64,000 bases of DNA from Stutzerimonas stutzeri (GCF_013522825.1 NZ_JAAMQZ010000014.1:1-64000), one strand, 5' to 3'. Positions 1 through 8,729 are shown, counted from the first letter of the stretch. A program made the numbers and translations. Notes: generated from the letters alone by a model not told the origin.

Positions 1-354
1 CGGACGGCAGCACTTGTGCTGGCTGAACTGGGGGACATTCAACGCTTCGGCAGCAGCCGAGCGGTCACCGCCTTTGCAGGGCTCAATCCCAAGCTACAGG
101 ACTCGGGGATACTCAAAGGGCATGTGCGGATTTCCCGCATGGGGTCGGCCAGCTTGCGCGCAGGGCTCTACATGCCAGCCATTACGTCCATGAGCCGTAA
201 CCCTGCCATTCGGGCAATGGTCGAGCGGATGAAAGCCAGAGGCAAAGCCGGCAAACAGATCGTCTGCGCGGCGATGCGTAAATTGCTCTGTATCGCCTAT
301 GGCGTGTTGAAATCCGGCGAACCGTTCAACCCCGAACTCGCTATTGCGAAGTGA
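1..354 (+). CDS. IS110-family transposase, C-terminal part (5' end outside window)
   Basis: The frame is open from the first base and ends at TGA 352-354, so this is the C-terminal ~117 residues of a longer protein. The segment with FAGLNPK and SRMGSASLRAGLYMPA matches the C-terminal Transposase_20 domain of IS110/IS116/IS902 transposases, which contains the conserved Ser of the active site (G-S/A-x-x-LR-x-x-LY). Family members are about 330-400 aa, so roughly two thirds lies upstream. A GTG at 16 is an internal codon, not a start. IS110 elements usually lack terminal inverted repeats and I could not place the right end of the element. Whether the copy is intact cannot be seen here. Confidence 0.85.
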   Translation, partial: RTAALVLAELGDIQRFGSSRAVTAFAGLNPKLQDSGILKGHVRISRMGSASLRAGLYMPAITSMSRNPAIRAMVERMKARGKAGKQIVCAAMRKLLCIAYGVLKSGEPFNPELAIAK

Positions 355-394
355 GGGGCAAGACGGTATCTACGACAGCGCAGAGTCCGCCTTT

Positions 395-426
395 GTAGGT
401 CGGGTTAGCCGAAGGCGTAACCCGAC
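395..426. repeat. Family A intergenic palindromic repeat, single copy
   Basis: The unit begins GTAGGTCGGGTTAGCC and ends GGCGTAACCCGAC. Its GTCGGGTTA and TAACCCGAC arms pair around GCCGAAGGC. The same unit recurs near 4935, 11072, 15912, 16033 and 26000. It lies between the transposase and the convergent binding-protein gene and may act as a transcription boundary. Confidence 0.85.
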
Positions 427-435
427 ACAAAAGCA

Positions 436-1332
436 TCAATCGGTCTGGTACAGCCCCGGCAGCTCATAGCGCAAGCCGTAGCCGGCATAGATGCGTTCCA
501 GGCTGCCGTCGCCGATCAGCCCTTCCAGCACGCCTTCGATGGCATAGGCCAGCTGGCGGTTGGATTCATGTACGGCCATGCCCAGGTCCCAGACCTGCCT
601 GCCCATGTTCGGGTAAGCATTGTCGGCCAGCTGCAGATTGCTGTCGTTGGCCTGTTTCAGCAGCCAGTCGATCTCGCCGCGCATGCCCATGGTCGCATCC
701 ACTTCGCCATCCTGCATCGCCGCGAAGGCCGCCTGGGTGCTCGGGTAATGATGCAGCATCTTCCTGATGTTGCCGTTGAGCACCGAGGACAGGTAGAACG
801 ACGGTACGCTTTCCACTTCCACCCCGACCGGGTGGTACTGGAACACCGCGACGCTGGACACTTCCTCCAGGCGACGCTGGTCGAATGCCGACTGCCAGCG
901 CTCACGCTGATAGGGGCCGAACATCACCACCAGTTCGTTGATCAGCTCGCCCAGCTCGTTCTGCTTGTAGGAGAATTCGCGGTCGTAGGGCACGCGCAAC
1001 ATGACGTCAGCCACTATGCCGGGGCGCAGGTAGTGCCCACGCCAGATGAAGTTGCGCAGGTCATCGTCCAGCGTTTCGTCCGGCGAGATCCACAACAGTT
1101 CGACCTTCAGTCCCAGGCCGCCCGCCAGTTGCTCTGCAAGCTCGACATCGACCCCGCGCGCCTCGCCATCGACCATGTAGCTGTACGGCGGAAAGTTCTG
1201 GTACAGCGCGACCTTGAGCACACCCGAGTCGATAATGTCGTCGAACTCGCGCACCTTCGCCACATGCGGCACCTGTGCCTGTACCAGGGCGCAAAACGCC
1301 AACAGACAAAGGCCCGCAAGCAACCGGCGCAT
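436..1332 (-). CDS. Quinoprotein-dehydrogenase-associated periplasmic binding protein (MoxJ/PedG-like)
   Basis: This 298-residue protein has a signal peptide (MRRLLAGLCLLAFCALVQA, cleavage near residue 19). A family-3 solute-binding fold follows, with VLKVALYQNFPPYSYM and GVDVELAEQLAGGLGLKVE. Family members sit next to PQQ alcohol dehydrogenases and their cytochromes (MoxJ in methylotrophs, the ped cluster in P. putida). They are thought to help electron transfer or assembly of the dehydrogenase rather than import, because no cognate permease is present. It follows the cytochrome gene directly. The ATG at 1332 is chosen; a GTG at 1341 overlapping the cytochrome stop would add three residues. 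No strong ribosome site is seen, which fits translational coupling. Confidence 0.85.
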   Translation of the reverse strand: MRRLLAGLCLLAFCALVQAQVPHVAKVREFDDIIDSGVLKVALYQNFPPYSYMVDGEARGVDVELAEQLAGGLGLKVELLWISPDETLDDDLRNFIWRGHYLRPGIVADVMLRVPYDREFSYKQNELGELINELVVMFGPYQRERWQSAFDQRRLEEVSSVAVFQYHPVGVEVESVPSFYLSSVLNGNIRKMLHHYPSTQAAFAAMQDGEVDATMGMRGEIDWLLKQANDSNLQLADNAYPNMGRQVWDLGMAVHESNRQLAYAIEGVLEGLIGDGSLERIYAGYGLRYELPGLYQTD

Positions 1333-1337
1333 GGTGA

Positions 1338-1775
1338 TCACTGCTTGGCAGCCTCACTTTCGATATAGGTGCGGATCGCCCAGAGTGCTTCCTGGCTGAG
1401 GTAGTCAGCCATGCGCGGCATATAGACTGCACCGTCGCGTACCGCGCCATTGATCACGCGATCCTTGTACCACTCATCGCCATCGAAGTCGGCTTCCAGC
1501 TCGCGCAGATCCGGGGCGATGCCACCGGAAATCGCTTCCAGGCCATGGCAGCGGGCGCAGTTCTGGTTATAGGCCGAGGAGCCAATTTCAACAGCCCTGT
1601 CATGAAACTCGCTCGGTTCACGGTAAGGATTTTCATCCAGCCATTCCTCACCCAGCGGGGCCAACCCCTTGGTCTCGACTTTCTGTGGCGTTACGTCGCC
1701 GTGGGCCATCGCAAAACCGGCTGCACCAAGCAGGCTGACAGCAAAAAGAGCGCGCAATAGGGTTTTATTATTCAT
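1338..1775 (-). CDS. pedF: Cytochrome c550, electron acceptor of PQQ alcohol dehydrogenase (PedF/ExaB)
   Basis: This is a 145-residue periplasmic monohaem cytochrome c. The signal peptide ends at AMA (residues 22-24). The haem site is CARCH (C73, C76, H77), and the likely axial Met is M119 or M122 in VYMPRMADYL. In P. aeruginosa cytochrome c550 (ExaB) takes electrons from the quinoprotein ethanol dehydrogenase, and length and motifs match that family. The gene is divergent from exaA across 334 bp and is followed by the MoxJ-like gene in an apparent operon. The frame stays open upstream of 1775, but the signal peptide fixes the start at ATG 1775. Confidence 0.92.
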   Translation of the reverse strand: MNNKTLLRALFAVSLLGAAGFAMAHGDVTPQKVETKGLAPLGEEWLDENPYREPSEFHDRAVEIGSSAYNQNCARCHGLEAISGGIAPDLRELEADFDGDEWYKDRVINGAVRDGAVYMPRMADYLSQEALWAIRTYIESEAAKQ

Positions 1776-2109
1776 GACTACCACCGTTGAGTTCTGAAAC
1801 CTGAGCAAGGCGGCTCCCTGACGGAGCGCATGGCCGCCATCTTGGCGGTGCCGCAGGGAAGGCAGAATCCTGCTTTGGTTGTCTGCATCTCCTTCCTTGG
1901 TAGTAGGGCATTGGGCCGCCCTGAGCGCCCCGCAGTAGCAAGGCGAAAACACAGGCCATTTGGGAAGTTTTCCCTGCATTGTCGGGAGCTTTTCCGTATC
2001 GGTCGGGGTTCGCGCTTCCAATAATCGACGTGCCTGGCCATTGGCTCGCAGCGGACAACGACGTTCATGCGGCAAGGCCTCGTTCGTATCGACCAAGGGA
2101 ATCGCAACC
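1776..2109. promoter_or_regulatory. Divergent control region between pedF and exaA
   Basis: This 334-bp spacer carries the promoters of both divergent genes. It contains TTCCTTGGTA at 1893-1902, followed by GTAGGG. This is one of six related TAC[C/T]TTGG boxes seen upstream of genes of the ethanol/PQQ region, and a good candidate for binding by a NarL-family regulator (ExaE/AgmR type). I cannot place -10/-35 elements with confidence. The frame is open here on both strands, but the sequence looks non-coding. Confidence 0.55.
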
Positions 2110-3981
2110 ATGACAACAAGATCGCACCCCGGCAGCAAACGCCCTCTTGCCCTCGCCGTACATTGCCTGGCGCTGGCCGGCGGCCTGGCGTTGGGCGGCC
2201 TCGCGCAGGCCAAGAACGTCACCTGGGAAGACATCGCCAATGACCACCTTTCCACCGAAAACGTCCTGCAATACGGGCTCGGCACCCATGCCCAGCGCTG
2301 GAGCCCACTGGCCCAGGTAAACGAAGACAACGTCTTCAAACTGACCCCGGCCTGGTCTTTCTCCTTCGGCGACGAGAAGCAGCGCGGCCAGGAATCCCAG
2401 GCCATCGTCCACGATGGCGTGATCTACGTGACGGGTTCCTATTCGCGCATATTCGCCTTGGATTCACGCACCGGCAAACGCCTGTGGAGTTACAGCCACC
2501 GCCTGCCCGACGACATCCGCCCCTGCTGCGACGTGGTCAACCGCGGCGCCGCCATCTACGGTGACAAGATCTACTTCGGCACCCTCGATGCCGCCGTGGT
2601 GGCGCTCAACAAGGACACCGGCAAGGTCGTCTGGCGCAAGAAGTTCGGCGACCATGGCGCGGGCTACACCATGACCGGCGCACCCACCCTGGTGAAGGAC
2701 GGCAAGACCGGCAAGGTCCTGCTGATCCATGGCAGCTCCGGTGATGAGTTCGGCATCGTCGGCAAGCTCTTCGCCCGCGATCCGGACACCGGCGAGGAAG
2801 TCTGGATGCGCCCCTTCGTCGAAGGCCACATGGGCCGCCTGAACGGCAAGGAAAGTACGCCCACCGGCGACATCAAGGCACCCTCCTGGCCGGACGATCC
2901 CAACCACCCCACCGGCAAGAAGGAAGCCTGGAGCCAGGGCGGCGGCGCACCCTGGCAGAGCGCGAGTTTCGATGCGGAAACCAACACCATCATCGTCGGC
3001 GCCGGCAATCCGGCCCCCTGGAACGGCTGGGAACGCACCAGCGACGGCGGCGATCCGAAGGACTACGACAGCCTCTATACCTCCGGTCAGGTCGGTGTAG
3101 ACCCGAGCACCGGCGAAGTGAAATGGTTCTACCAGCACACCCCCAACGATGCCTGGGACTTCTCCGGCAACAACGAGCTGGTGCTCTTCGATTACAAGAA
3201 CAAGGACGGTAAGACGGTCAAAGCCACCGCCCACGCCGACCGCAACGGCTTCTTCTATGTGGTCGACCGCAAGGACGGCAAGCTGAAGAACGCCTTCCCC
3301 TTCGTCGACAACATCACCTGGGCAAGCCATATCGACCTCGAGACCGGTCGCCCGGTCGAGCGTGACGGCCAGCGCCCACCCAAGCCTGAGCCAGGCGAAA
3401 CACGCGGTAAATCGGTCGAGGTCTCGCCACCGTTCCTCGGCGGCAAGAACTGGAACCCCATGGCCTACAGCCAGGACACCGGTCTGTTCTACGTGCCCGC
3501 CAACCACTGGAAAGAGGACTACTGGACCGAGGAAGTCAGCTACAAGAAAGGCAACGCCTATCTCGGCCAGGGCTTCCGCATCAAACGCATGTACGACGAC
3601 CACGTCGGCATCCTGCGCGCCATGAACCCCACCACCGGCAAGGTCGCCTGGGAGCACAAGGAACCACTGCCGCTGTGGGCCGGCGTACTGGCGACCAAGG
3701 GCAACCTGGTGTTTACCGGCACCAGCGATGGCTACCTCAAGGCCTTCAACGCCAAGACCGGCGACGAGCTGTGGAAATTCCAGACCGGCAGCGGAGTCAT
3801 TTCCCCGCCAATCACTTGGGAGCAGGATGGCCAGCAGTACATCGGCGTGACCGTCGGCTATGGCGGCGCGGTGCCGCTGTGGGGTGGCGACATGGCCACG
3901 CTGACCAAGCCGGTCGCCCAGGGCGGCTCGTTCTGGGTGTTCAAACTGCCTGAATGGGACAGCAAGACGGCACAGCGCTGA
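2110..3981 (+). CDS. exaA: PQQ-dependent, calcium-type alcohol (ethanol) dehydrogenase
   Basis: This is a periplasmic quinoprotein that oxidises primary alcohols to aldehydes and passes electrons to cytochrome c550. At 623 aa it equals the known length of P. aeruginosa ExaA. The signal peptide ends at AQA (residues 32-34). The adjacent cysteines C139-C140 (mature 105/106) form the family's vicinal disulfide, and D350 (mature 316) is the catalytic Asp in [11 protein letters not shown]. Position 352 is Ser, where lanthanide enzymes (XoxF, PedH) have Asp, so the metal is predicted to be Ca. Beta-propeller W-motifs (such as GKVAWEHK and [10 protein letters not shown]) run through the protein. A longer open frame begins at 1960, but the signal peptide fixes ATG 2110. 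No aldehyde dehydrogenase (exaC) gene lies beside it. Confidence 0.97.
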   Translation: MTTRSHPGSKRPLALAVHCLALAGGLALGGLAQAKNVTWEDIANDHLSTENVLQYGLGTHAQRWSPLAQVNEDNVFKLTPAWSFSFGDEKQRGQESQAIVHDGVIYVTGSYSRIFALDSRTGKRLWSYSHRLPDDIRPCCDVVNRGAAIYGDKIYFGTLDAAVVALNKDTGKVVWRKKFGDHGAGYTMTGAPTLVKDGKTGKVLLIHGSSGDEFGIVGKLFARDPDTGEEVWMRPFVEGHMGRLNGKESTPTGDIKAPSWPDDPNHPTGKKEAWSQGGGAPWQSASFDAETNTIIVGAGNPAPWNGWERTSDGGDPKDYDSLYTSGQVGVDPSTGEVKWFYQHTPNDAWDFSGNNELVLFDYKNKDGKTVKATAHADRNGFFYVVDRKDGKLKNAFPFVDNITWASHIDLETGRPVERDGQRPPKPEPGETRGKSVEVSPPFLGGKNWNPMAYSQDTGLFYVPANHWKEDYWTEEVSYKKGNAYLGQGFRIKRMYDDHVGILRAMNPTTGKVAWEHKEPLPLWAGVLATKGNLVFTGTSDGYLKAFNAKTGDELWKFQTGSGVISPPITWEQDGQQYIGVTVGYGGAVPLWGGDMATLTKPVAQGGSFWVFKLPEWDSKTAQR

Positions 3982-3984
3982 CTT

Positions 3985-4047
3985 GTAGGGCCGAACTTGT
4001 TCGGCCTTTATGGCCCCGTGGCCGAATGAATTCGACCACGGGGCCAT
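3985..4047. repeat. Family B palindromic repeat pair after exaA
   Basis: GTAGGGCCGAACTTGTTCGGCC at 3985-4006 contains the GGCCGAA/TTCGGCC arms. A second hairpin at about 4012-4045 pairs GGCCCCGTGG with CCACGGGGCC. The repeat lies just after the exaA stop and may end or stabilise its message. Related copies are at 15812, 25829-25990 and 60884-60983. Confidence 0.8.
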
Positions 4048-4171
4048 GGAGTTGACCGGGAATCGGCAGAGTTGGCGCTCTCGGTTCTCGGCCTTCAGCT
4101 TTCTGTGGGAGCGGACTTGTCCGCGATTCAGCGGCCAAAGCCGCTTCAGAACCTCCAACCGGAAACCCGAC

Positions 4172-4822
4172 ATGAAATCACCCAGCCTTCTGCTCCCCCT
4201 CGCACTGCTTGCCAGCATCACGGCACTCGCCGCGGACGACCAGCCGCTTACCATCAACGGCTGTGTGCTGCAACCTGAAAGCCAATGCCCGGACGCCGAT
4301 TTACGCGGTGCCGACCTCAGCAATATGGATCTGAGCAAAATCAACCTTGCCGGCGCCGATCTGTCCGGTGCGAACCTGCGTCATGCCAGGCTCGACCTGG
4401 CGAATCTGGAGAAGGCGAACCTCACCGGCGCCACCCTCAACCGCGCCAGCCTGCAACAGGCCAGCCTGCGTCTGACGAACTTCACTGATGCCCGGATGAT
4501 CGCGATCCAGGGCTGGGGGCTGTTCGGCCAGGCCGCCCAGTTCCAGGGAGCCGATCTGACCGCGGCCAATCTGGAGTTCGCCCGTATGAGCGGGGCCAAG
4601 TTGCACGGAGCAAAGCTGCGAGCGGCGAATCTGGAAATGACCTGGCTGAGCAAGGCCGACCTCAAAGGCGCCGACCTCACCGATGCGAACCTGCAGGAAG
4701 CCAAGCTGAACGACGCCAACCTGGCCGAAGCCACCCTCACCGGTGCCCGCCGGCACTACGCGACCTTTCAGGGCACCAATATGGAGCAGTGCAAGGATTG
4801 CCCGCAGGGTTGGGAAAAATAA
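4172..4822 (+). CDS. Secreted pentapeptide-repeat protein of the exa cluster
   Basis: The protein has 216 residues with a signal peptide ending near ALAA (residue 21). About 25 A(D/N)LxX pentapeptides follow (ADLRGADLSNMDLSKINL and similar), interrupted around residues 108-125 by a non-repeat stretch. Such repeats fold into a right-handed quadrilateral beta-helix. A gene of this type lies between exaA and the two-component genes in P. aeruginosa and in the P. putida ped cluster, so it is a standing but functionally unassigned part of the system. Cys residues near each end (INGC, PDSQC-like; EQCKDC) could form disulfides. The start is ATG 4172, chosen by the signal peptide. Confidence 0.85.
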   Translation: MKSPSLLLPLALLASITALAADDQPLTINGCVLQPESQCPDADLRGADLSNMDLSKINLAGADLSGANLRHARLDLANLEKANLTGATLNRASLQQASLRLTNFTDARMIAIQGWGLFGQAAQFQGADLTAANLEFARMSGAKLHGAKLRAANLEMTWLSKADLKGADLTDANLQEAKLNDANLAEATLTGARRHYATFQGTNMEQCKDCPQGWEK

Positions 4823-4873
4823 GGCCAATCGCCGACGTATCACCCGGCTTTTATATCTTCCTGGACTCCACAC

Positions 4874-5018
4874 GTCGGGTCGATGAAGCGTGACCCGACC
4901 TACGAACGAGGACTCCGCACGTCGCGCGCCCATTTGTAGGTCGAATTAGCCGAAGGCGTAATCCGACGATCCGTCTAGGCTCCGCACCTCGGATCGGTAA
5001 AGCGCAACCCGACCTACG
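4874..5018. repeat. Family A repeat block (three partial units)
   Basis: Units at 4874-4903 (GTCGGGTCGATGAAGCG, ending CCCGACCTAC), 4935-4967 and about 4990-5018 alternate in orientation. The last unit overlaps the regulator gene: the TAG in CGTAGGTCGGG (minus strand, 5016-5014) is its stop codon. Confidence 0.85.
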
Positions 5019-5667
5019 AAGCCGCCCGCTCACCGACACGCAACACGCCCGTATCGATGGCCAGATGCACCAGCTCAGCCTGGGAGCTGACCTGCAGTTT
5101 GCTCTTGAGCAGGGTCAGGTAGTTGGAGACCGTCTTGCCGCTGATACATAGCCGCTCGGCAATCACCCGTGCCGGGGTGCCCTTGGCCAGCATCACGAAG
5201 ATCTCGAACTCACGCTGGGTCATGCTCTGCAGGCGCGGATCCTGGGCGTTGGCTGCCGTGGGGTTGCGTGCCAGCTGGGTCGCCAGGGGCTGTTCGATGT
5301 AAGCGTAGCCGGCCAGCGTGCGTCGTACCGCATCCACCAGCACTTGCGGTGAAGAGCTCTTGGTAATGTAACCCGCAGCGCCGGCATCGAGTGCCTGGCG
5401 CACCAGGGGCAACTCATCATGCATGCTGAAAAACAGCACCCGCAGTTGCGGCAGCCGCTGGATCAGCCGGCGAGTGGTTTCCAGCCCGCTGATACCGGGT
5501 AGCCCGACATCCATGATCACCAGGCTCGGTATCTCTTCCTGCACTTTCGCCAATGCCTCTTCGCCATCGCAGGCCTCGACCACCTGGGCTTCAGGCAGCA
5601 GTGCGCGCAAGAGCGCCGCGTAGCCCTGGCGGACCACGGCATGATCGTCAACGAGAAGAATCTTCAT
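5014..5667 (-). CDS. NarL/LuxR-family response regulator of the alcohol-oxidation system (ExaE/EraR/PedR2-like)
   Basis: This 217-residue regulator has a receiver domain at residues 1-120, with acidic pocket D7/D8, phospho-acceptor D53 in VIMDVGLPG and K in YITKSS. A LuxR-type helix-turn-helix follows at about 150-210 (TPARVIAERLCISGKTVSNYL). It overlaps the upstream kinase gene by 20 bp, so the two are co-translated. The position next to exaA and the pentapeptide gene matches exaE (eraR) of P. aeruginosa and pedR2 of P. putida, which activate the quinoprotein dehydrogenase gene. I cannot decide between these names from sequence alone. Its stop codon lies inside a family A repeat. Confidence 0.9.
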   Translation of the reverse strand: MKILLVDDHAVVRQGYAALLRALLPEAQVVEACDGEEALAKVQEEIPSLVIMDVGLPGISGLETTRRLIQRLPQLRVLFFSMHDELPLVRQALDAGAAGYITKSSSPQVLVDAVRRTLAGYAYIEQPLATQLARNPTAANAQDPRLQSMTQREFEIFVMLAKGTPARVIAERLCISGKTVSNYLTLLKSKLQVSSQAELVHLAIDTGVLRVGERAAS

Positions 5668-6925
5668 GCGTCATGGCCTCTATAAGTGGAATATTCAGAC
5701 AGATCACCCAACCACTGCCCGAACGGCTGGACAAGGCCAGGGTTCCGCCCAGACAGCGTGCCCTCTCTCGCATCGAGCGCAGGCCGATACCCAGCGGTCG
5801 CACCTCGCTCGCGCCACAGCCGTTGTCACGAACCAGCAGGCGCAATCGCTCGCCGCGCAGTCGCAAGCGGATACATACACGACTGGCGTGGGCATGCCGG
5901 GCAACGTTGGTCAGGGCTTCCTGCAGCAGCCGGTACAGATGCTCCTTGGTGGCCAGTGGCAACGCCGGCATACGTGCATCGATGTGCAGGCGCAGTTCGA
6001 TACCCTGTGCGTCCTGCCATTGTTCGCCAAGCTGGCGGATCGCTTCTTGCAGTTCCAGGTGATCGAGCATCACCGGATACAGTTCGCGGGTCAGCCGGCG
6101 GAAACCGTTCTGCAATTGTTCGCAATTGTCATCCAGGCGCCGCGCCGTGCTGGCGACCAGCTTTGGCTGATCCTTGACGGCCTGCAACAGACAGGCCTGA
6201 GCACGGATACCGGCCAGGTACTGGCCAAGATCGTCGTGCAGCGCCTGAGCCAGTTGAGTGCGCTCGCGCTCCTGTAAGGCGAGCAGCGAGCGCGTCAACT
6301 CATCGTTTTCCCGCCGGGCACTCTGCAGGGAGGTCACCATCCGGTTGAAATGACCGGCGAGCTGACGCGCTTCGGCCAGCGAGTGACTGCCCAGACGGGT
6401 ATCGAGCCGCCCCTGGGAAACCTGCTCAAGGGCCGTGAGCAGTTCATCCAGCACCGCCAGTGCCGGTCGAAGCGCCCAGCGAATCACCAGCAGGCTGAGC
6501 AGCAGCGCGAAACCGAACAGGGTCAGCAGTTGCAGCAGCGAATCCCGGACTTCATCGATCTCGTCGCCTGGATCGACGCTCAACTGCAGAATCCTGCCAT
6601 CAGGCATCGGAAGGCTCACCGGCTCGGCGAGATCGCTCGGATAAAGCTGCGCGCTCAACCAGGAATGCGCGCCCTGCGGCTCCGGCACGTGCCCAGGCGC
6701 CAGCCAGCGCACACGCACATGGCGCAGGTTGTCGGTAAGTTCCGCCTGCAACGCGGCGGGGTCCCGCTCGGCGACTTCGCTCAGGTAAACCACCATCGCC
6801 TGCGCCGCACTCAGCTCGCGGCTCACGTCATGGCTGGCCTGACGCAGCAGTACCAACAGACAAACCGTGCCGATCAGGCCGAAGAACAGCGAGACCAACC
6901 AGTAGATGCGCCAGAGTGCGGACAT
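5648..6925 (-). CDS. Membrane-bound sensor histidine kinase (HisKA_3 type, PedS2-like)
   Basis: The protein has 425 residues. Transmembrane helix 1 (about 9-29) and helix 2 (about 130-150) flank a ~100-residue periplasmic domain with an acidic end (DPGDEIDEVRDS). A HAMP-like linker, the HisKA_3 phospho-acceptor helix with H230 in ALHDDLGQYL, and an ATPase domain with NGCG and GIGLRSMRER follow. P. aeruginosa ExaD is described as soluble, so two membrane segments make this more like PedS2 of P. putida, which responds to lanthanides. That is inference from architecture only. The ATG at 6925 is chosen because it directly precedes TM1; a longer frame reaches 7000. Confidence 0.88.
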   Translation of the reverse strand: MSALWRIYWLVSLFFGLIGTVCLLVLLRQASHDVSRELSAAQAMVVYLSEVAERDPAALQAELTDNLRHVRVRWLAPGHVPEPQGAHSWLSAQLYPSDLAEPVSLPMPDGRILQLSVDPGDEIDEVRDSLLQLLTLFGFALLLSLLVIRWALRPALAVLDELLTALEQVSQGRLDTRLGSHSLAEARQLAGHFNRMVTSLQSARRENDELTRSLLALQERERTQLAQALHDDLGQYLAGIRAQACLLQAVKDQPKLVASTARRLDDNCEQLQNGFRRLTRELYPVMLDHLELQEAIRQLGEQWQDAQGIELRLHIDARMPALPLATKEHLYRLLQEALTNVARHAHASRVCIRLRLRGERLRLLVRDNGCGASEVRPLGIGLRSMRERARCLGGTLALSSRSGSGWVICLNIPLIEAMTHEDSSR

Positions 6926-6948
6926 GGGGTTCGTCCCGGCTGAAAGAA

Positions 6949-7386
6949 CTACTTGACGATGAATTCGCCTTCCATGCCCTTGTTCTGCAGCCCCTTGCAA
7001 TAGAAGGGATAGCTGCCGGGCTTGATCGGCAGGAAGAATATCTCGGCTTCACCGGCCTCCTCGAACTCCAGTTCGAGCAGCGTTACGGCCTTGATCTCGA
7101 TACCGCCCGCCTCGACCTTGCGCAGGAAGATCGACTGAGCGAATTCTGGCGCCTGAAACGCACACTCTTTCTGGCCATCGGAGCTGATCTTGAGCTGATA
7201 GGCGACGCCGGTTTCAAGCTGGTACTGCTTCTGGGAAACCGCGTAATCGCTTTCCTCGGAGCCGAACGCAAGATCCGGCAGCGACTGCGTGCGCAGCGTC
7301 AGGTCACCCGCCGCCTGGCTCTGGTCGAAGCCGATCAGGCTGCCGATAAACAGGATATTGAGCAAAAAGGGCTTGGCAACGCGCAT
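6949..7386 (-). CDS. Exported cupredoxin-like protein lacking histidine
   Basis: The protein has 145 residues with a signal peptide (cleavage near residue 26, SQA-A). The C-terminal PGSYPFYCKGLQNKGMEGEF resembles the last loop of plastocyanin-like cupredoxins: C130 and M138 keep the 8-residue Cys-to-Met spacing. The intervening His ligand position is Leu, and the whole protein has no His, so an ordinary type-1 copper centre is not possible. The rest is beta-rich and acidic. It lies just upstream of the kinase gene on the same strand (23-bp gap) and is divergent from the PQQ-associated ABC operon. Role unknown; it could bind another ligand or be a structural partner. Confidence 0.7.
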   Translation of the reverse strand: MRVAKPFLLNILFIGSLIGFDQSQAAGDLTLRTQSLPDLAFGSEESDYAVSQKQYQLETGVAYQLKISSDGQKECAFQAPEFAQSIFLRKVEAGGIEIKAVTLLELEFEEAGEAEIFFLPIKPGSYPFYCKGLQNKGMEGEFIVK

Positions 7387-7541
7387 GGGGTTGATCTCTT
7401 TTGTTGTTATCGATGTGCCTATCCTAGGGGTAGTACCCCGCCCCCCCTTTACTACCTTGGTACACAGCGACTGGTACTTTCTGCATATTCCCCCGCTCCG
7501 ACAGGGTTCCTATGCTGGCCGCAACGCCACAGGAGCCCCCC
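7387..7541. promoter_or_regulatory. Divergent control region of cupredoxin-like gene and PQQ-ABC operon
   Basis: This spacer contains a near-palindrome GGGGTAGTACCCC (about 7428-7440), a C-run, and the perfect dyad-arm box TACC-TT-GGTA at 7453-7462. A TACTTT follows about 20 bp on. The TACCTTGGTA box is the most symmetric member of the motif shared with the pedF/exaA spacer and with the regions before the TonB receptor, agmR, the porin and pqqF. Confidence 0.5.
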
Positions 7542-8729
7542 ATGCGCCATTTCCTGCAACACGCCAGCTGGCTGATCGTCCTCGCATGCTGCGCCACAGT
7601 GGCCCATGCCGTGCCGGCCAAGGAATTGTCCGTGCGTATCGGTTATCTGGGTTACCGCCCCGATCCCGGTCCGCTGCTTTCCAATGTAATTCCCGAGCCG
7701 ACCGATGCCGGGCAGCGCGGGGCCGAGCTGGCTATTGCCGACAGCAACACCACGGGGCGCTTTCTCAAGCACAGCTACCAGCTGCAGGCCTTGAACAGCG
7801 ATACCCCCGAGCAGCTGCTGGAAGAAGCGCGCAGGTTGCACGACGACGGCCTGCGCCTGTTCGTGATCAATGCGCCAGCCGCGCCGCTGCGCCAGCTCGC
7901 CGAGGCCCTGCCCGACAGCCTGCTGATCAACGCCGGCAGCGCCGCCGACGAACTGCGCAGCAGCAGCTGCCTGGCCAACGTGCTGCACACCCTGCCCAGC
8001 CGCAGCATGCTCGCCGACGCGCTGGGCCAGTTCCTCTCCGTGCGGCGCTGGAACCGCTGGCTGCTGATCACCGGCCCGACCGCCGAGGACCAGGCCTATG
8101 CCGAGGCGCTGCGCCGCGCCGCCAAGCGCTTCGGCCACAAGATCGTCGAAGAAAAGGCCTGGAGCTTCGACAACGACCAGCGCCGTAGCGCCCAGGCGGA
8201 AATGCCGCTGTTCACCCAGTCCCGCGAATACGATGTGGTGGTGGTGGCCGACGAGCGCGGCGACTTTGGCGAGTACGTGCCCTACCACACCTGGCTGCCG
8301 CGTCCGGTCGTCGGCACCCAGGGCCTGACGCCCACCGGCTGGCACAAGACGGTGGAAACCTACGGCGCCGCACAACTGCAAAAACGCTTCGAAGCACATG
8401 CCGATCGCTGGATGAACGACCGCGACTTCGCCGCCTGGATGGGGGTGCGCAGCCTGGCCGCCGCCGTCACCCGGCTTGGCGAAGCCGATCCCCAGGCAAT
8501 CCGCACACTGTCGCTCAGCGAAGAATTGCCGCTCGATGGCTTCAAGGGCCGCAAGCTGACCTTCCGCCCCTGGAACGGCCAGCTGCGCCAGCCCATCCCG
8601 CTGGTGCATCCGCGCGGACTGGTGTCCAACTCGCCGCAGGAGGGCTTCCTGCATCCCTCCAGCGAACTCGACACCCTGGGCTTCGATGCCCCGGAAAGCA
8701 GCTGTCGGCTGAGCGAGATCGAATCATGA
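7542..8729 (+). CDS. PQQ-alcohol-dehydrogenase-associated ABC substrate-binding protein (TIGR03863 type)
   Basis: The protein has 395 residues with a signal peptide ending at AHA (near residue 25). The body resembles leucine/branched-chain-amino-acid periplasmic binding proteins (type I fold: SVRIGYLGYRPD, AELAIADSN, WLLITGPTAEDQAYAEALRRA). It is the first gene of an operon with a SEL1 protein, a beta-propeller protein, an ABC ATPase and an ABC permease, the set known from PQQ-dependent alcohol systems. Substrate and transport direction are not established. The stop overlaps the next start in ATGA. The start ATG 7542 precedes the hydrophobic signal; an ATG at 7512 would add ten residues. Confidence 0.87.
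   Translation: MRHFLQHASWLIVLACCATVAHAVPAKELSVRIGYLGYRPDPGPLLSNVIPEPTDAGQRGAELAIADSNTTGRFLKHSYQLQALNSDTPEQLLEEARRLHDDGLRLFVINAPAAPLRQLAEALPDSLLINAGSAADELRSSSCLANVLHTLPSRSMLADALGQFLSVRRWNRWLLITGPTAEDQAYAEALRRAAKRFGHKIVEEKAWSFDNDQRRSAQAEMPLFTQSREYDVVVVADERGDFGEYVPYHTWLPRPVVGTQGLTPTGWHKTVETYGAAQLQKRFEAHADRWMNDRDFAAWMGVRSLAAAVTRLGEADPQAIRTLSLSEELPLDGFKGRKLTFRPWNGQLRQPIPLVHPRGLVSNSPQEGFLHPSSELDTLGFDAPESSCRLSEIES

Noticed and set aside
1..354. Complete small gene starting at GTG 16
   Set aside because: The frame is open to base 1 and the protein matches only the C-terminal part of IS110 transposases, so it is a cut-off gene.
2464..4344. 626-codon open frame on the minus strand opposite exaA
   Set aside because: It mirrors the codon structure of exaA in high-GC DNA, has no family resemblance and overlaps a certain gene.
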